This document shows, piece after piece, positions 11,348 through 21,969 of a stretch of DNA of 64,000 nt. Numbering within the stretch: position 1 is the first letter of the stretch; each line of letters starts with the position of its first letter. The DNA lies in NCBI GenBank assembly GCA_010094045.1, contig ML986588.1, positions 434,001 to 498,000 of the forward strand. The letters are read 5' to 3'. The DNA is from Lojkania enalia (Eukaryota > Ascomycota > Dothideomycetes > Pleosporales). A program made the translations under genes and the position numbers. The notes beneath the pieces are model-generated. The model was not told where the DNA came from and did not search any database. It saw nothing but the letters and a program-made list of their open reading frames with translations.

Positions 11348-12723
11348 ATGGCACGCTTCTGGGGGTTTGCTTTGTGGGTGGGTTTGGCGGTTGGTGGCGG
11401 TGTGGGTAGAGCTAGTAGAGAACTGGACGTACATCATGACCATAGCGACGGCGATGTCCTTAACACTCTTGGTCAGGGGGATATCTACAGCAAGCAGTTC
11501 GACGGTAAGTTTGCGCGCTTCGAACACAGAATGTTAGCTGACTTCTGCTAGATAGTGTTGGCATCTCACCTAGGGATGTCTTCTCTCCGGAGGATCACAT
11601 GATTGGTATGTTGATTCTGTGTACTCCAGTCTGGACAGCGGCCGCTTTGCTTAGTCCTTACAAGAAAAACTTGAATTCCTTTTGCTGACTATTGACATAG
11701 TCAACGTGGCTCGCATGGATAGTTGCGAGGTTATCTGCAAACCTAGCTTCTGTGTCGATGATGTTGTGCTACACGGTACCACTACGCATCTCACATATCT
11801 ATGCCCGCAGACCGAGAGCTCCTCCGCTGTTCAAAATACTGTATGGGTTACAGTGACGGAGCTTAAAACATTCACGCCAACTACCACCGTATTCGCCACG
11901 GATGTCAACTCTGCGGTACATAGTAATAGTGGTGAGCCAGAAGACACGACGACTATCAGGAGCACAATAACAGTTTTCCAAACAAAGACTATTCATAGGC
12001 TTAGTTCTGCTTCGTCTATCCTGCCCAGTCTTACGCCCTCAAGGTATGCTCACGGTATCATATTGCCCGCTCCAAATACTAATGTGCTGGAGTGCACCAT
12101 CAACGGGGCAAATCAACAGTACTACAGCGAGCTATCCGACCAGTGCTGTTTATGGGGGCCCCTCATGGTCTAACATTCCAGTCTGTATACCTGAATTGGG
12201 GTGGTGTAGTTCCAGCGGTGCTCTTACAAGCGTCAGCCATACGGAAGTCAGCTCCACCGAGGGTCCCATAACTTCAAGTTTCCCGGCTCCTACTTCGTCA
12301 TCAACTGCCAGTCATATTGAAACCAGCCCCATCAAGGGTTCCATTAGTTCAAAGTTCCCGGTGCTCACTTTGTCGTCAACCATCAATGGTACTATTGCAG
12401 ATGGAGTCTCATACACTCACTATCCCAAATTTCCCAACTCAACATACGTACCAACGGACTATATCTACCTGCGACAAGTCGGAGCACTTACGGCTAGCAA
12501 TACGGATACTCACAACCTTCTGTCAAGCCATGGCATTGCTCCAAATCCTGTGACAATTACATTTTATATCACTGCCAATCGGACCATGGGCTCGATGGCC
12601 GTTGCATCCAGTGGCGCTCAGGCGATCGCCACTAGTACCATGAAAAAGGGACATGGCAGTCGCAACGAATTGTCCCCAGTTGCTCTATGGGTGTGCTGGA
12701 TGGTTGCAGCACTTGTCATCTAA
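11348..12723 (+). CDS. Secreted Ser/Thr-rich protein with GPI-anchor-like C terminus
   Basis: Exons 11348-11504, 11552-11605, 11701-12043 and 12093-12723 give 394 residues; all joins keep the frame. Residues 1-22 form a signal peptide (MARFWGFALWVGLAVGGGVG). After a His/Asp-rich stretch there is a small Cys-containing module (CEVICKPSFCVDD, later LCPQ), then long Ser/Thr-rich repeats with many potential O-glycosylation sites. There is an internal near-repeat: the segment with SHTEVSSTEGPITSSFP is followed by SHIETSPIKGSISSKFP. The C terminus is a polar spacer and a hydrophobic end (ALWVCWMVAALVI), like a GPI-anchor signal. A cell-wall or plasma-membrane surface protein is the natural inference. 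No enzymatic domain recognised. Confidence 0.75.
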
Positions 12724-13916
12724 GCGGGCTGCGGTTTCACTTTATCCTGTATTTTATTTTCAATCACTCGGATAAGATGAAGGAGGGCTTTTCTGGGGTA
12801 ACAGGTCTTTCTCAGGCGGTTTTCTCTATGGGTTCTTCACATGGCTTCATATGAATGAATGAATAACGACCTCTTAATACCCAAAATATCAGCGTGCATG
12901 TCCGAGTGCTAAGAAAGCAACAAATCGCAATAAAAACTATGCTAGTAATGAACGCCTTTTATATGCTCTGGATAATATTGTATGCAATCCTGAAGCTATG
13001 AATTTTTCTTTTTACTTTTGAATGGCGCATACGCACCGAATATCTGTACAATACGCAGTACACTTTCCAACCCCTCAACCCCCAAACCCCCAACACACAA
13101 CAAGTCCACCGCATATACGGAGGATGTACCGGCTCTTTTCAGTGCACCCTCAACTCTCACCGTTTGGAAGGATTTTTGAACGCGGTAGATGGTGGCCGAT
13201 GCACTATAGCGGTTGGATCTATCTGGGCTATTTTTGGGCTATGTGATTGCTCAGGTTTGAAATTCTCAAGTCGTTATGGATATAGTGCGTTTCGTCTCCA
13301 TGAGAGGCACCAGAGGTTTTGGCAAGAGTTGAAGAGGGATGGGTGGGTCGAGGGCGGCGGTGTGATGTGCTGGTCTGTTTAGCTCTAAGGAGGTGCAGTG
13401 TGAGAGAGATGGACGTGCGTTCCGGTATGCGGTATACGGCAGTGGGGAGCGCATTAGGAAATGGAGGACCGGACATTGGGGGCTGTAGTAATGTACTTGT
13501 GTTTTTGCTTGCTTGATGCTTTGATAGTTGAGAGGATCGAACTGTTAGTTGGCATGCAGCATTATTACCGATAGATATTGTATTCAAACCATGCAACCGC
13601 TCGCCAAAAAAACCCAATGTCGGGGGTTAATATTCCACTAGAGAGTCGGAGCATTTTGCACATCTGGAAAGACGTCGATTTCTCGAACGCACAAGCCGCT
13701 TAGCTGCGCGTAAACGATGAAACCAGAATCGAAGTAAAATATATACGCCCGAACTTCCAGCCATCTACACATAAAATACAACGAAGTAAAGCACCCATTC
13801 CCCCATCGCAAACACGAAAAACTCAACCAGGTATCCCGTATACAAAGAAAACAATGCAAAAAGCACTCAAGCCGCTGACCCGTCACGCTCAAAATACCGC
13901 ATAAAACTCCTACTTC
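12724..13916. other. Convergent intergenic region, no gene seen
   Basis: About 1.2 kb between the 3' ends of the GPI-type gene and the metallo-phosphodiesterase gene. It should hold both 3'UTRs. Reading frames of up to about 130 codons on the minus strand show no domain and overlap plus-strand frames of similar length. Confidence 0.5.
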
Positions 13917-15413
13917 TTAATCGACATGATACTCCCTACTCTCCCCAATATCACAAACATCAAAGACCCCCTTCTCCCCAATGCCCTTCTCCTTGAGCGC
14001 CTCCACCAGCTTCCTCGGCGGCTCCATGACGTCTTCCTCCGTCAATACCCAGGTGCCCCAGTGCATACCAAGCGCTTTCCTACACTTTGTATCCACGAAG
14101 ATATTCACCGAGTCCTTGGGGTTCGCATGCATAGCCGACATGACGAAGCGAGGCTCGTAGGCGCCGATAGGGATAAGGCCGAGGTCGAAGGGACCCCGGA
14201 ACCGACCAATTTCGGCAAAGGCGGGACAGTGGGGGAGATGTGCGTATTTAGGACCGTAGTCGTCCTCGCCGGGGGCGACTTTGGGTACTGCACGATAGCC
14301 CGTGTCGCTGATTTTGTTTAGCAAAGGATATTAAGGGAGAGGGAGGTGCTTACCCAGCAAAGTACACTTTGGCGCCGCCAGACTCTACGCTCCACGACGC
14401 CCACAGTGTTCGACATTTATCAAACGGCGTCCGGGCACTAACGTGCTGGCAAGGCAGCGCGCCTATCCTCGCGGTGATGCTCTCGGGATCCGATTTCTGG
14501 TCGTCCGAGGCGGACACCGAAACCTTGCTTGCCTCATCGTCCTTGCTCTTGGTCAATTCGAGCTTCACGTCCCGCTCATCCCACCAATCCAATTCTGTGA
14601 CGTTGTGCACTCCGTTCTTGACAAACCATTGCTTGTTTCCGAGCGGTGCGAAGAAATGCGCAGTAGGGAATTTCTTTTGTATCCTTTTGATAGTTGGATG
14701 ACTGAGGTGGTCGTAGTGGTTGTGTGATATGACGACGGCATCGACCGTGGGCAGATCTTCGATCTCACAGGGCGGAGGAGTGTAGCGCCTGAGGTTAGGA
14801 AGATTGATAGGAGCGCAGCACTGTTCGAAGACGGGGTCAAACAGCACGCGGAAGCCGCCTGGGAATTCGACGTAGTAGCACGCATGCCCTAGCCATGTTG
14901 TGCGGAGCTTTGGAGTGTGGCGCGAGGGGAGGAAGGTAGGCGTATGGATGGGGACGGTCGGCGGCGTCGTATCCGGGACGTTCATCTCGCCGCTAACTTT
15001 GCGCCTGCGAGAGCCGTCAGCATCAACCATGCATTGCACCCGGTACTCCTAGTTCCGGTAGACGCTCTCTTATATAGGATCGAAGATGCATACCATATCA
15101 TCTTAAGAATAATTACGAAGGGGTTAAAGTCCCGAAAACTGTCCCACGGGTTCACAAAGCCCTTCCCATTCTTCAGATGATGCTTCAACTGCTCGGCCTC
15201 CTCAGGGCGTGCGCCCATGATCTGGGCGGGGCTCGTCGTCACCGCATACAGCGCTGCGCTTCCAAAACCCACGCTGCTCATCTTGACCGTCGTGCTGAAT
15301 TGCGGAGTCTGCCAAATTCGGCGGTAGTTCGAGGAAGGAGGTTGCCTGCCCTTGTGAGTGTTTGTTCTCGCCCAAAACAAGCGTCTGAATGAGAGAATTG
15401 ACGGACGAGGCAT
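13917..15413 (-). CDS. NAPE-PLD-like metallo-beta-lactamase-fold phosphodiesterase, probably mitochondrial
   Basis: Minus-strand exons 15094-15413, 14354-15004 and 13917-14307 give 453 residues. Members hydrolyse N-acyl-phosphatidylethanolamine to N-acylethanolamine and phosphatidic acid; the yeast relative Fmp30 is mitochondrial. The N-terminal 45 residues are basic and hydroxylated ([18 protein letters not shown]), like a mitochondrial presequence, and a possible membrane helix follows (VIILKMIW). The metal-binding motif SHNHYDH lies at about residues 200-206, preceded by [16 protein letters not shown] and FDPVF. Further family marks are [20 protein letters not shown] and [16 protein letters not shown]. 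Length fits the family. An upstream in-frame ATG at 15470 would put extra residues before the presequence; 15413 gives the better targeting signal. Confidence 0.88.
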
Positions 15414-17450
15414 TTGACCCGCGAGCGGGGAAGGTAAGAGAGCCTTATAATAAGGCAGCATCATCCCCATCCCGGAGGAACAGGACGAATTATTTCAACG
15501 TAGGCGTTGCTACTTCGCTGCTATTGGTCCATGACGCAGTCGAACGCGAGTCGGACCATTGCGAGGACCGACCGCGTTCGTTAAGTCCGGCTCGCTGTCG
15601 ACAGCAATGGCACAACATTCGTCCGGCCCGACACTTCCATTGGCAAGGCATCATTCTCCCTAGTAGTATTATCCGAGCAAGACGAGAGGGAAACGGAGAC
15701 ACAAGAGTGTTGTCGCGTCAGCAGCCCGCATAAGAGAGGCTCGAATTGGACTTTGATGCGCGTCATGACTCCTCTTAGTCTTTGCTGACATCGCGGGCTC
15801 CGCCAATAGTCGCAGGCGATGGCTTTCCTCATTCAGTAAGCAACGCCATGTAGACGCCTTGAGCTCTGAGTGCTATCCACGGAAGTTTCTGAGCCCGGTA
15901 CGCCTAGCATACGCCAGGATTTACTTCGAGTAGGACAATCAATCATAAAATCCTCAAGCACATGACCGGACTGCTGACGCATCAATGCAGTGCCGTTGTA
16001 GTCAATGTCCACGAGGTACTGGGGCGTGGTTTCAAGCTACTTATCGGCATCGCCTGAACAAGAGAAGCCAGCATCACCAATGGACAATGAGCCAAATGCA
16101 CAACGATGTCTTCTCGGGTAGATTGCACCACCCTCATGTATCTTTTTTTTTGGCAATTTCTGCTAACACTAAGTCTCTCTTGCTGCCCTGGGCAGTATAG
16201 TAACCCATCAATCCGTTGCCTCGCTTTGCCTGTAATAATCCGTGTGGTATTGGAATAGTGAAGAAATGAAGCAAAAAGGGACAAAACAAATCATACTTTC
16301 CCGCCCAAACAAGAATGCCGTCATTGAGGTGAAGCCATTAATTACAATCCGACTACAGGTGAGGGGCGGAGGAGCTCAAACAGAAATATCGTGACGAGGA
16401 AAGCGTAACAATCCTTCAAATCCGTGACGCCTCGATCGATGGAGAGCAGAATCTTTGAAACAGTACACACCCATGTCTCCAAGGGTATTAACCTCCAGCG
16501 ACAAGGCGTCATACACTCCTGCTCATCCAAGGGAGGGCTGCATCGAAGACAGAATAGAAAGGACCGGACCGAGCGCCGCATACAACAGGCTCGACGCCTT
16601 TTCCCCTAGAAAGAAACCATTAAGCAGGGGATACCCGCCGAACCATTCTTGTGGTGTAGGACAAAAAAAAGGGAATCGCGAACTGCGCAAAATCACGAAG
16701 CGCAATCCCATAACAGAGCCAGACGAAGCAGTCATCTGCACCATGAAAAAAAAAAGCCAAACAAAATAGGGGATCGTTGTGACACAATGGCCAACAAAAT
16801 AAAGCAAGAACGCCATAACCCGCAAATTCGCTTGAAGTGCTCCAAAAACCGTGGTAGACCCGTCGTCTAAAACGAATTCGAATGATAACAGGAAAAGACC
16901 GGTGCCTCGAATGTAAAGTAAGGAAATCTATCATGCAATATGGCCGCAAGCCGTGTGCCTTTTCGTGATATCTTAAAGACGCCGATATGCGTTCGATCTG
17001 ATGACTAGAGAGCGGGCCTCGAACGCGGAAGCCCCAGATGGATTCACAGGAAATTGGATCCCATGAAATTGACAATCGATCTAGACAAACTGATTTGTCA
17101 AGCTCACTCGGTCTGCTTCCAAGGCTAGCGCCTGCGCGGACAAAAACGGTCGAAGCATGAGGCCCGGATCTAGTCACCCAGGACGATGATGAAATAAACA
17201 GTAACTTTTGGATAGATGTATCGCTCGCGAATGGAACCAGATGTGAAATATGTATCGGGTGAAGGGAGAAATAGTCATCGATGCACTTTTGAAAAGGAAA
17301 ATAGTCATCGATAGCGCAAAGGAACAGCACCAATAGCGCCAACCATCTAACCAACAGTTGAATTATTCCCGTCCAGAGAGAAGTCATGGAGTATAATTGA
17401 TAGACGTTGAGGAATTTTCAAACCTGGTAGTTGGAAGGTAACACAAGCTC
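15414..17450. other. Intergenic: upstream of the NAPE-PLD-like gene and 3' flank of the cyclin gene
   Basis: About 2 kb. The proximal part should be the promoter of the NAPE-PLD-like gene; the distal part is T/C-rich on the minus strand and probably the cyclin 3'UTR. A 255-codon minus-strand frame (16620-17387) lies in that UTR-like part but has biased composition and no known domain. A short direct repeat with core AAATAGTCATCGAT occurs near 17268 and again about 30 bases on. Confidence 0.5.
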
Positions 17451-18848
17451 TTAGACAGCAACAGGCTGGGGGCCAAATCCGGGAGCCATGAAGTACGGAG
17501 GATGTCGCTGTGCACAATACATGCAACCACAGTTTATGCCATGGCTGTTCCAAACTGGCGGGTTGTACTGTGCGGAATAGGCGGGTGGGCCATAATTGGC
17601 TGGCTGTTGCTGCTGAGCAGGCTGGGTCTGAGTTGAGTGAGGCAACGGCGGAAAGCCGAACATGGTGCGACGTGAATAGCCTTCAGTTGGGGCCCAAGGA
17701 CCTGACGCACCATAGTATTCTGGGGTAGTAGGTCCAGTGGTGGGAGCCGAGGCTGGAGAACTGTCGTTTGCAGATCGCCAAGGATCGTATTGTGAGTAGG
17801 TTGAAGCGCTGCTGTACGATGTCTGTGCCGACTTCGGAGTGAACTCGTATGGTGGGGGTTGGCTGAAACTCTGCTGTATCGGTAGTGGAGGGAGCGGCTT
17901 GTTCTGGTTGAGAGAGCGTTGTCGCTGCACCGTGGTATCAATTGGGCTCAGCTTGCTGGACCGGCTTGACCGGGCTGCAATATGGGCCTGGTAATCCTTC
18001 CAGTGCTCTGACCAGGAGACCCAGCCTTGCTGCTCCGTGGGGTCGCGATGGAGCTTGAACTCAATAGCAACAAGCCACTCCATTTCGAGAAGGTTCAGGT
18101 CTGCAACAGGGATTCCACTAACCTCCGACCAGGAGCGGTTGATAAAAGTGTTGTCGTCCAAGAACTTGCTACCAAGCACAAGAGAGATGGTGAGCAAACG
18201 GAAGAGGTGGCTATCCGTCTTAGGCTGGCCAGACAACATAGGCATGCGTGTTGACAAGTAGAACATGCTAAGCAAGATGGTGGCCGATGGAAGCCTTGTG
18301 GCGCATAACACCTGGTGAACCCACTTTCGGAAGGATGGCGGCATTAGGCGGCCCGGTGTGATAAGCTGAAGTGCCATTTCACAGACAAAATCAGTCATGA
18401 CATCCATGTCGTAGTCGAGCTTAGCCGACACGCCACCGACAGCCTTCTCTTCCTTAGGTGGCTGTTGAGAGCGATGGCTGAGCTCCTGAGCACGTTGCTG
18501 TTGTTGCAAGGCAGAGTCAACCACGGGCGGACCATTCTGCATGCGCATAGGTGGAAGAATAGGCGCTCCAACCGGTTCATAGAAGGTGCTCGGCGGCGGG
18601 AGGCTTGGTGGTGCATTGCTCAAGTAAGTACCGGCTTGGGGATACATGGGTGGCATCGCGATGGAGAGCTGGCCGTAGCGGTCTGCGAAATCGTACCCGT
18701 CGTCCTGTTGTCGTGCACCCGGCTGACCGGAGTACCCGGTCTGTTGGTAGGGCATCCCTCCACAGCTAGTGTTGTAACTTGGCACGAACTCTGGTGGAGT
18801 GAGAGGAAGCTGCCGGGAAAGGTTGTGGCGTGGGTAGAAGGACGGCAT
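17451..18848 (-). CDS. clg1: Clg1/Pho80-type cyclin (Pho85-class CDK partner)
   Basis: Single coding exon of 465 residues starting MPSFYPRHNLSRQLPLTPPE at 18848; the frame runs further upstream but without an ATG. The cyclin box spans about residues 142-285: DYDMDVMTDFVCEMALQL, SFRKWVHQVLCATRLPSATI, FRLLTISLVLGSKFLDDN, then SWSEVSGIPVADLNLLEMEW, the helix order of Pho80/Pcl-type cyclins. Both flanks are rich in Pro, Gln, Ser and Tyr, typical of fungal Clg1-like proteins. The expected role is binding and activating a Pho85-type kinase in nutrient or stress signalling; which kinase is not visible. The gene has a leader intron and an unusually long upstream region (18849-21969), so strong transcriptional or translational control is likely, as inference. 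Confidence 0.85.
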   Translation of the reverse strand: MPSFYPRHNLSRQLPLTPPEFVPSYNTSCGGMPYQQTGYSGQPGARQQDDGYDFADRYGQLSIAMPPMYPQAGTYLSNAPPSLPPPSTFYEPVGAPILPPMRMQNGPPVVDSALQQQQRAQELSHRSQQPPKEEKAVGGVSAKLDYDMDVMTDFVCEMALQLITPGRLMPPSFRKWVHQVLCATRLPSATILLSMFYLSTRMPMLSGQPKTDSHLFRLLTISLVLGSKFLDDNTFINRSWSEVSGIPVADLNLLEMEWLVAIEFKLHRDPTEQQGWVSWSEHWKDYQAHIAARSSRSSKLSPIDTTVQRQRSLNQNKPLPPLPIQQSFSQPPPYEFTPKSAQTSYSSASTYSQYDPWRSANDSSPASAPTTGPTTPEYYGASGPWAPTEGYSRRTMFGFPPLPHSTQTQPAQQQQPANYGPPAYSAQYNPPVWNSHGINCGCMYCAQRHPPYFMAPGFGPQPVAV

Positions 18849-18894
18849 ATTGAGTGCGGTCGCAGAGGAACGAAAGAAATTGGCGGAAAGCACC

Positions 18895-18942
18895 CTGCAG
18901 CGTGTGTTAGCTACCGTCTCTGTGGTCCGTCGCGGAACGTAC
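18895..18942 (-). other. Predicted 5'UTR intron of the cyclin gene
   Basis: On the minus strand a 48-base segment starts GTACGT, contains the branch-like GCTAACAC and ends CTGCAG, 46 bases before the ATG. All three signals match the window's coding introns, so a leader intron is likely. Confidence 0.65.
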
Positions 18943-19548
18943 AGTTTCTTTAGTTCCCAGCCGAGGAGGTGTTGAGCGTTCGCTCCGAGGAGAGCCTAGC
19001 GACGCTCTAATAACTGTCGGTCATGCACAAAGGAAATGTTTGGCAGACAGTGGTTGTGGGGAGAAAGGCAATCGAGAGAAGCGTCGAGAGGACGTAAGAA
19101 TGCTGTCTCAGCCAGACAATGCGGTCGATGTCGATGACACAGGGAGGGTTGGTGGGTGAAGCCGCAAGAATGGAATTAGGGACGCGGTAGATGCGTCAAG
19201 AATTAGATGCAGGCGAGCGCTTGCGGCGAAAGAGCCCACTAAAACGCGAACCAGGACGAGGCCTAAGTGAATAGATCGCCCGTGGTGGGGAGGTTGATGG
19301 TTACACGTTGAGCATGTGTCGCGGTGGATGGCGTGGGGATGAAGAGCCGAAAGCCGAAGGGGTGGTGAAAGTGAAAAGGCAGGAACGCTCGAAACCGGGA
19401 CCCAAGGTCGCACTTTTAGAATCCAAGCTGGAACTCCGATGAAATGCCAGAAAAGAAGCACTCGGTGCTGGTGCAGCCGAGAGGAGGTGGGTTTGAGGCG
19501 GTGGACGTTTTTCTTCAGCGACACAGGCTGTCGGAGTCAAGCCTTAGC

Positions 19549-19590
19549 TCACACGCTCACACGCTCACACGCACACACGCGCACACGCAG
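19549..19590. repeat. ACACGCTC/ACACGC low-complexity repeat
   Basis: A 42-base stretch built from repeated CACACGCTCA and CACACGC units in the cyclin upstream region. It is an imperfect microsatellite. Confidence 0.8.
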
Positions 19591-19910
19591 CCCTTGGTTC
19601 GGCGCTCGGCCAGGCGACTCAGAGTCAGTCCAGGAAGCAAGCACTGCCTCAGCCAACGTCGACGGCAGCGAGGGGTTGCGAGGAGGACGAGGCGAGGTGA
19701 GGTGAGGTGAAGGTAAGAGAGCGCGCTGGGCCGGAACCGCGATGCCGATTATTGAGAGTCGTGGAGCAGCCCAGGCGGTTGCCCGAGGGAAGCGCGCAGA
19801 GGCCACCAAATTCTTAGCCCGGCTGTGAAGGGGTTGCCAAGTGGCGAGCAACGAGCGGTGTCGACGAGTGTTTGGCAGGCCGCGAAAGCGAGATGAAAGC
19901 GGTGGTGGTG

Positions 19911-19959
19911 GAGAGGGAGGAAGGGGGGAGAGGGGAGAGAGAGAGAGAGAAGAGAGGAG
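19911..19959. repeat. Purine (GA-rich) tract
   Basis: Forty-nine consecutive A/G bases including a GA dinucleotide run. On the cyclin's sense (minus) strand this is a CT-rich tract, a common fungal promoter or leader feature. Confidence 0.8.
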
Positions 19960-20163
19960 TGGAGAGGGTAGAGTGAGTGGGTGCGTGGGCGGGTGGAGAG
20001 ATGATGGTGATGGTCAGAGGCAATGATGGGATGGGATGGGATGAGTGACGGGGTTGCTGCAGCGCGCAGTCCCGTTGGCCTGAAGCGAAGGGCCCCAGAT
20101 GGCAGAAGCAGAGACGCACGCACACGCAGAGACGCAGCGACGCAATTTCGTTAGGGGCCTGCC

Positions 20164-20190
20164 CAGTAGTGCCAGTAGTGCCAGTAGTCG
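20164..20190. repeat. Three tandem copies of a 9-base unit
   Basis: CAGTAGTGC occurs twice in direct succession and a third copy differs at one base. Located in the cyclin upstream region. Confidence 0.8.
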
Positions 20191-21969
20191 TGCCTATACG
20201 CACGCCGGCCGTCTGGTCGTTCTTTTTTGGCACCTGAAGCCTCTGGCCCCCTCCCCTCCTCTCCCTCTTAGGCCTAGTTTCCCTGGTGTCTCACTGGCGT
20301 CTCCCCAGCCTGCGCCTGTGTCTGCGTCTGCCATATGGATTCCTGATTCCGCAATGATAATAATAATAACAATAATCCGCAGCGGCCATTCACAGCGACA
20401 GTGCTGCAATAACCACCGCTGCGTCTCCGCGTCGCTAGCCAGGCACATGTCCGAGTCTGCAAAAAAAAAAGTCTCTAGTCCAGTTCGCACGCACGGGTAT
20501 GCTCGCCGTGTCTCGCCGCCGATGCAGCCCGGTCTCCAATAATCAACCCGCTCCAGGGACTGAGTCCTGCTCCACACGACGCACGTCCGCTCGCTGCCGC
20601 CCACTCACGGTCCAACTTGTGCTGCATCCGCGAGAGCGAGTGAGCCACGCTGGCACGACCATCAAGAGCCATTATTATTCCGCCGTGGGAGCCGACTCCT
20701 CGATCCCCTTCCACGGCCGTCGCCGCTCGCCAAGAGCCTCGTGAGGGTCCATCCCCTTTTAGCAAGGGCCTGCGTTCACTAGCTGACTTTGCGCCTGTCG
20801 CTGGGGAGCGCTGGGGGGAAGAGAGGTCCCATAATCATTCCTCTGTGCACACTTTGCAGAATCCTTTTGCAGTCGTCTTCGGCCCCCCCCCCCTTCTGCC
20901 CCCGCTGTGACTGTGCTTTTAAAGTAACGTAGCCCGCAAATATAGAGCCGGTCCGTGTAGACGAGCGCCATATTGCAATAATAATCAGCGCAGGCACTCT
21001 GTTGTTCTCGTTTAGTCTTGCGGCGCGAGCAGGCCCCGTACCTCGCAGTGAAAATTGTGTCCGCAAATAATACCTGTAGCTAACCGTCCGCATGAGCAGA
21101 AGGGACTTTGAAGCCGTCACTGCCCGTAAGCCGCGGTCGAGGTGGTCGTGGTCGTCGGCATTGGGCGTGCAGATGATGAACGCATGGCTGCCCGCGATCA
21201 GACATTCGTCCGCAAATCGCCAGTCCCGATCACTTCCACCTCCTCACCCATCGCAGCACCGTCGACCTCCGCCGGCAAGGCAAGCTAGCGTTGCGTCAGG
21301 ATTGCTGCTGAGCATCGTCTTTCCGCAGCTTTCCACCGCCTCCGCATCCTGTTCAGTCTTCGTCGCCCATCTCTGCCACAAATAGACTCATCCTCTGTTC
21401 GTCCTGTGTGTGGCAACCCAAGCCACCTCGGCACTACTCGCTTTTCTAGGCCCGTAGAACAGCGTAATCAGTCGCTAGAATAGCCCATCTGGAGCAAATT
21501 GGGATTTGGACTACCTGAGCCCGGCCTTTTGCATCCCCCAGAACACGAGCCAAGCCCCTCTGCGCGTCAGCCTGGTGGCAATTGATGCGTCTCAACTGTG
21601 CGCTGCTCTCGCAACTTTTGCTATCCCCATTCCATCCCGTTCCATCTTGGCCCAGGCAACAGAATACTGTCATTACGTCGGCGGCTCAGAGTCAGTCATC
21701 ACGTCCAACGGCACGCAATCCGCTTGCCAGTTGATGCACACCCACTTTACGTGTCCAGTGGCACAGTCAGTTGACGGAGTTGCTGGCGACGTCGCAATCA
21801 ATTCATCATCCCTCAATCAAAGTACAGCTTGGCACGTGAACACGCTATTGGTCTTTCGACTTTTGGACTCCCGACACCACCGTTCAAGTGAAATCCCATG
21901 ATAATTTTCCAGTTACCCGTGCACCAATGCTGTGGCATGATCCCGCATTTTTGTCACCTATCCACGTGC

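Larger units (their letters stand above)
18849..21969. promoter_or_regulatory. Long repeat-rich region upstream of the cyclin gene
   Basis: About 3.1 kb between the cyclin ATG and the 3' end of RPL7, both minus-strand genes. I see no supported gene. It holds many low-complexity blocks: an ACACGCTC-type run (19549-19590), a 49-base all-purine tract (19911-19959), an ATGGG repeat (about 20034-20045), three copies of a CAGTAGTGC unit (20164-20190), an ATA/AAT run (20356-20375) and 11 consecutive C (20883-20893). The 5' end of the cyclin transcript and its promoter must be here; the RPL7 3'UTR occupies the distal end. Confidence 0.55.

Noticed and set aside
18849..18893. Upstream extension of the cyclin (frame open to 18893)
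   Set aside because: No ATG at its start, and a strong 3' splice site (CTGCAG at 18895-18900) shows this is leader sequence.
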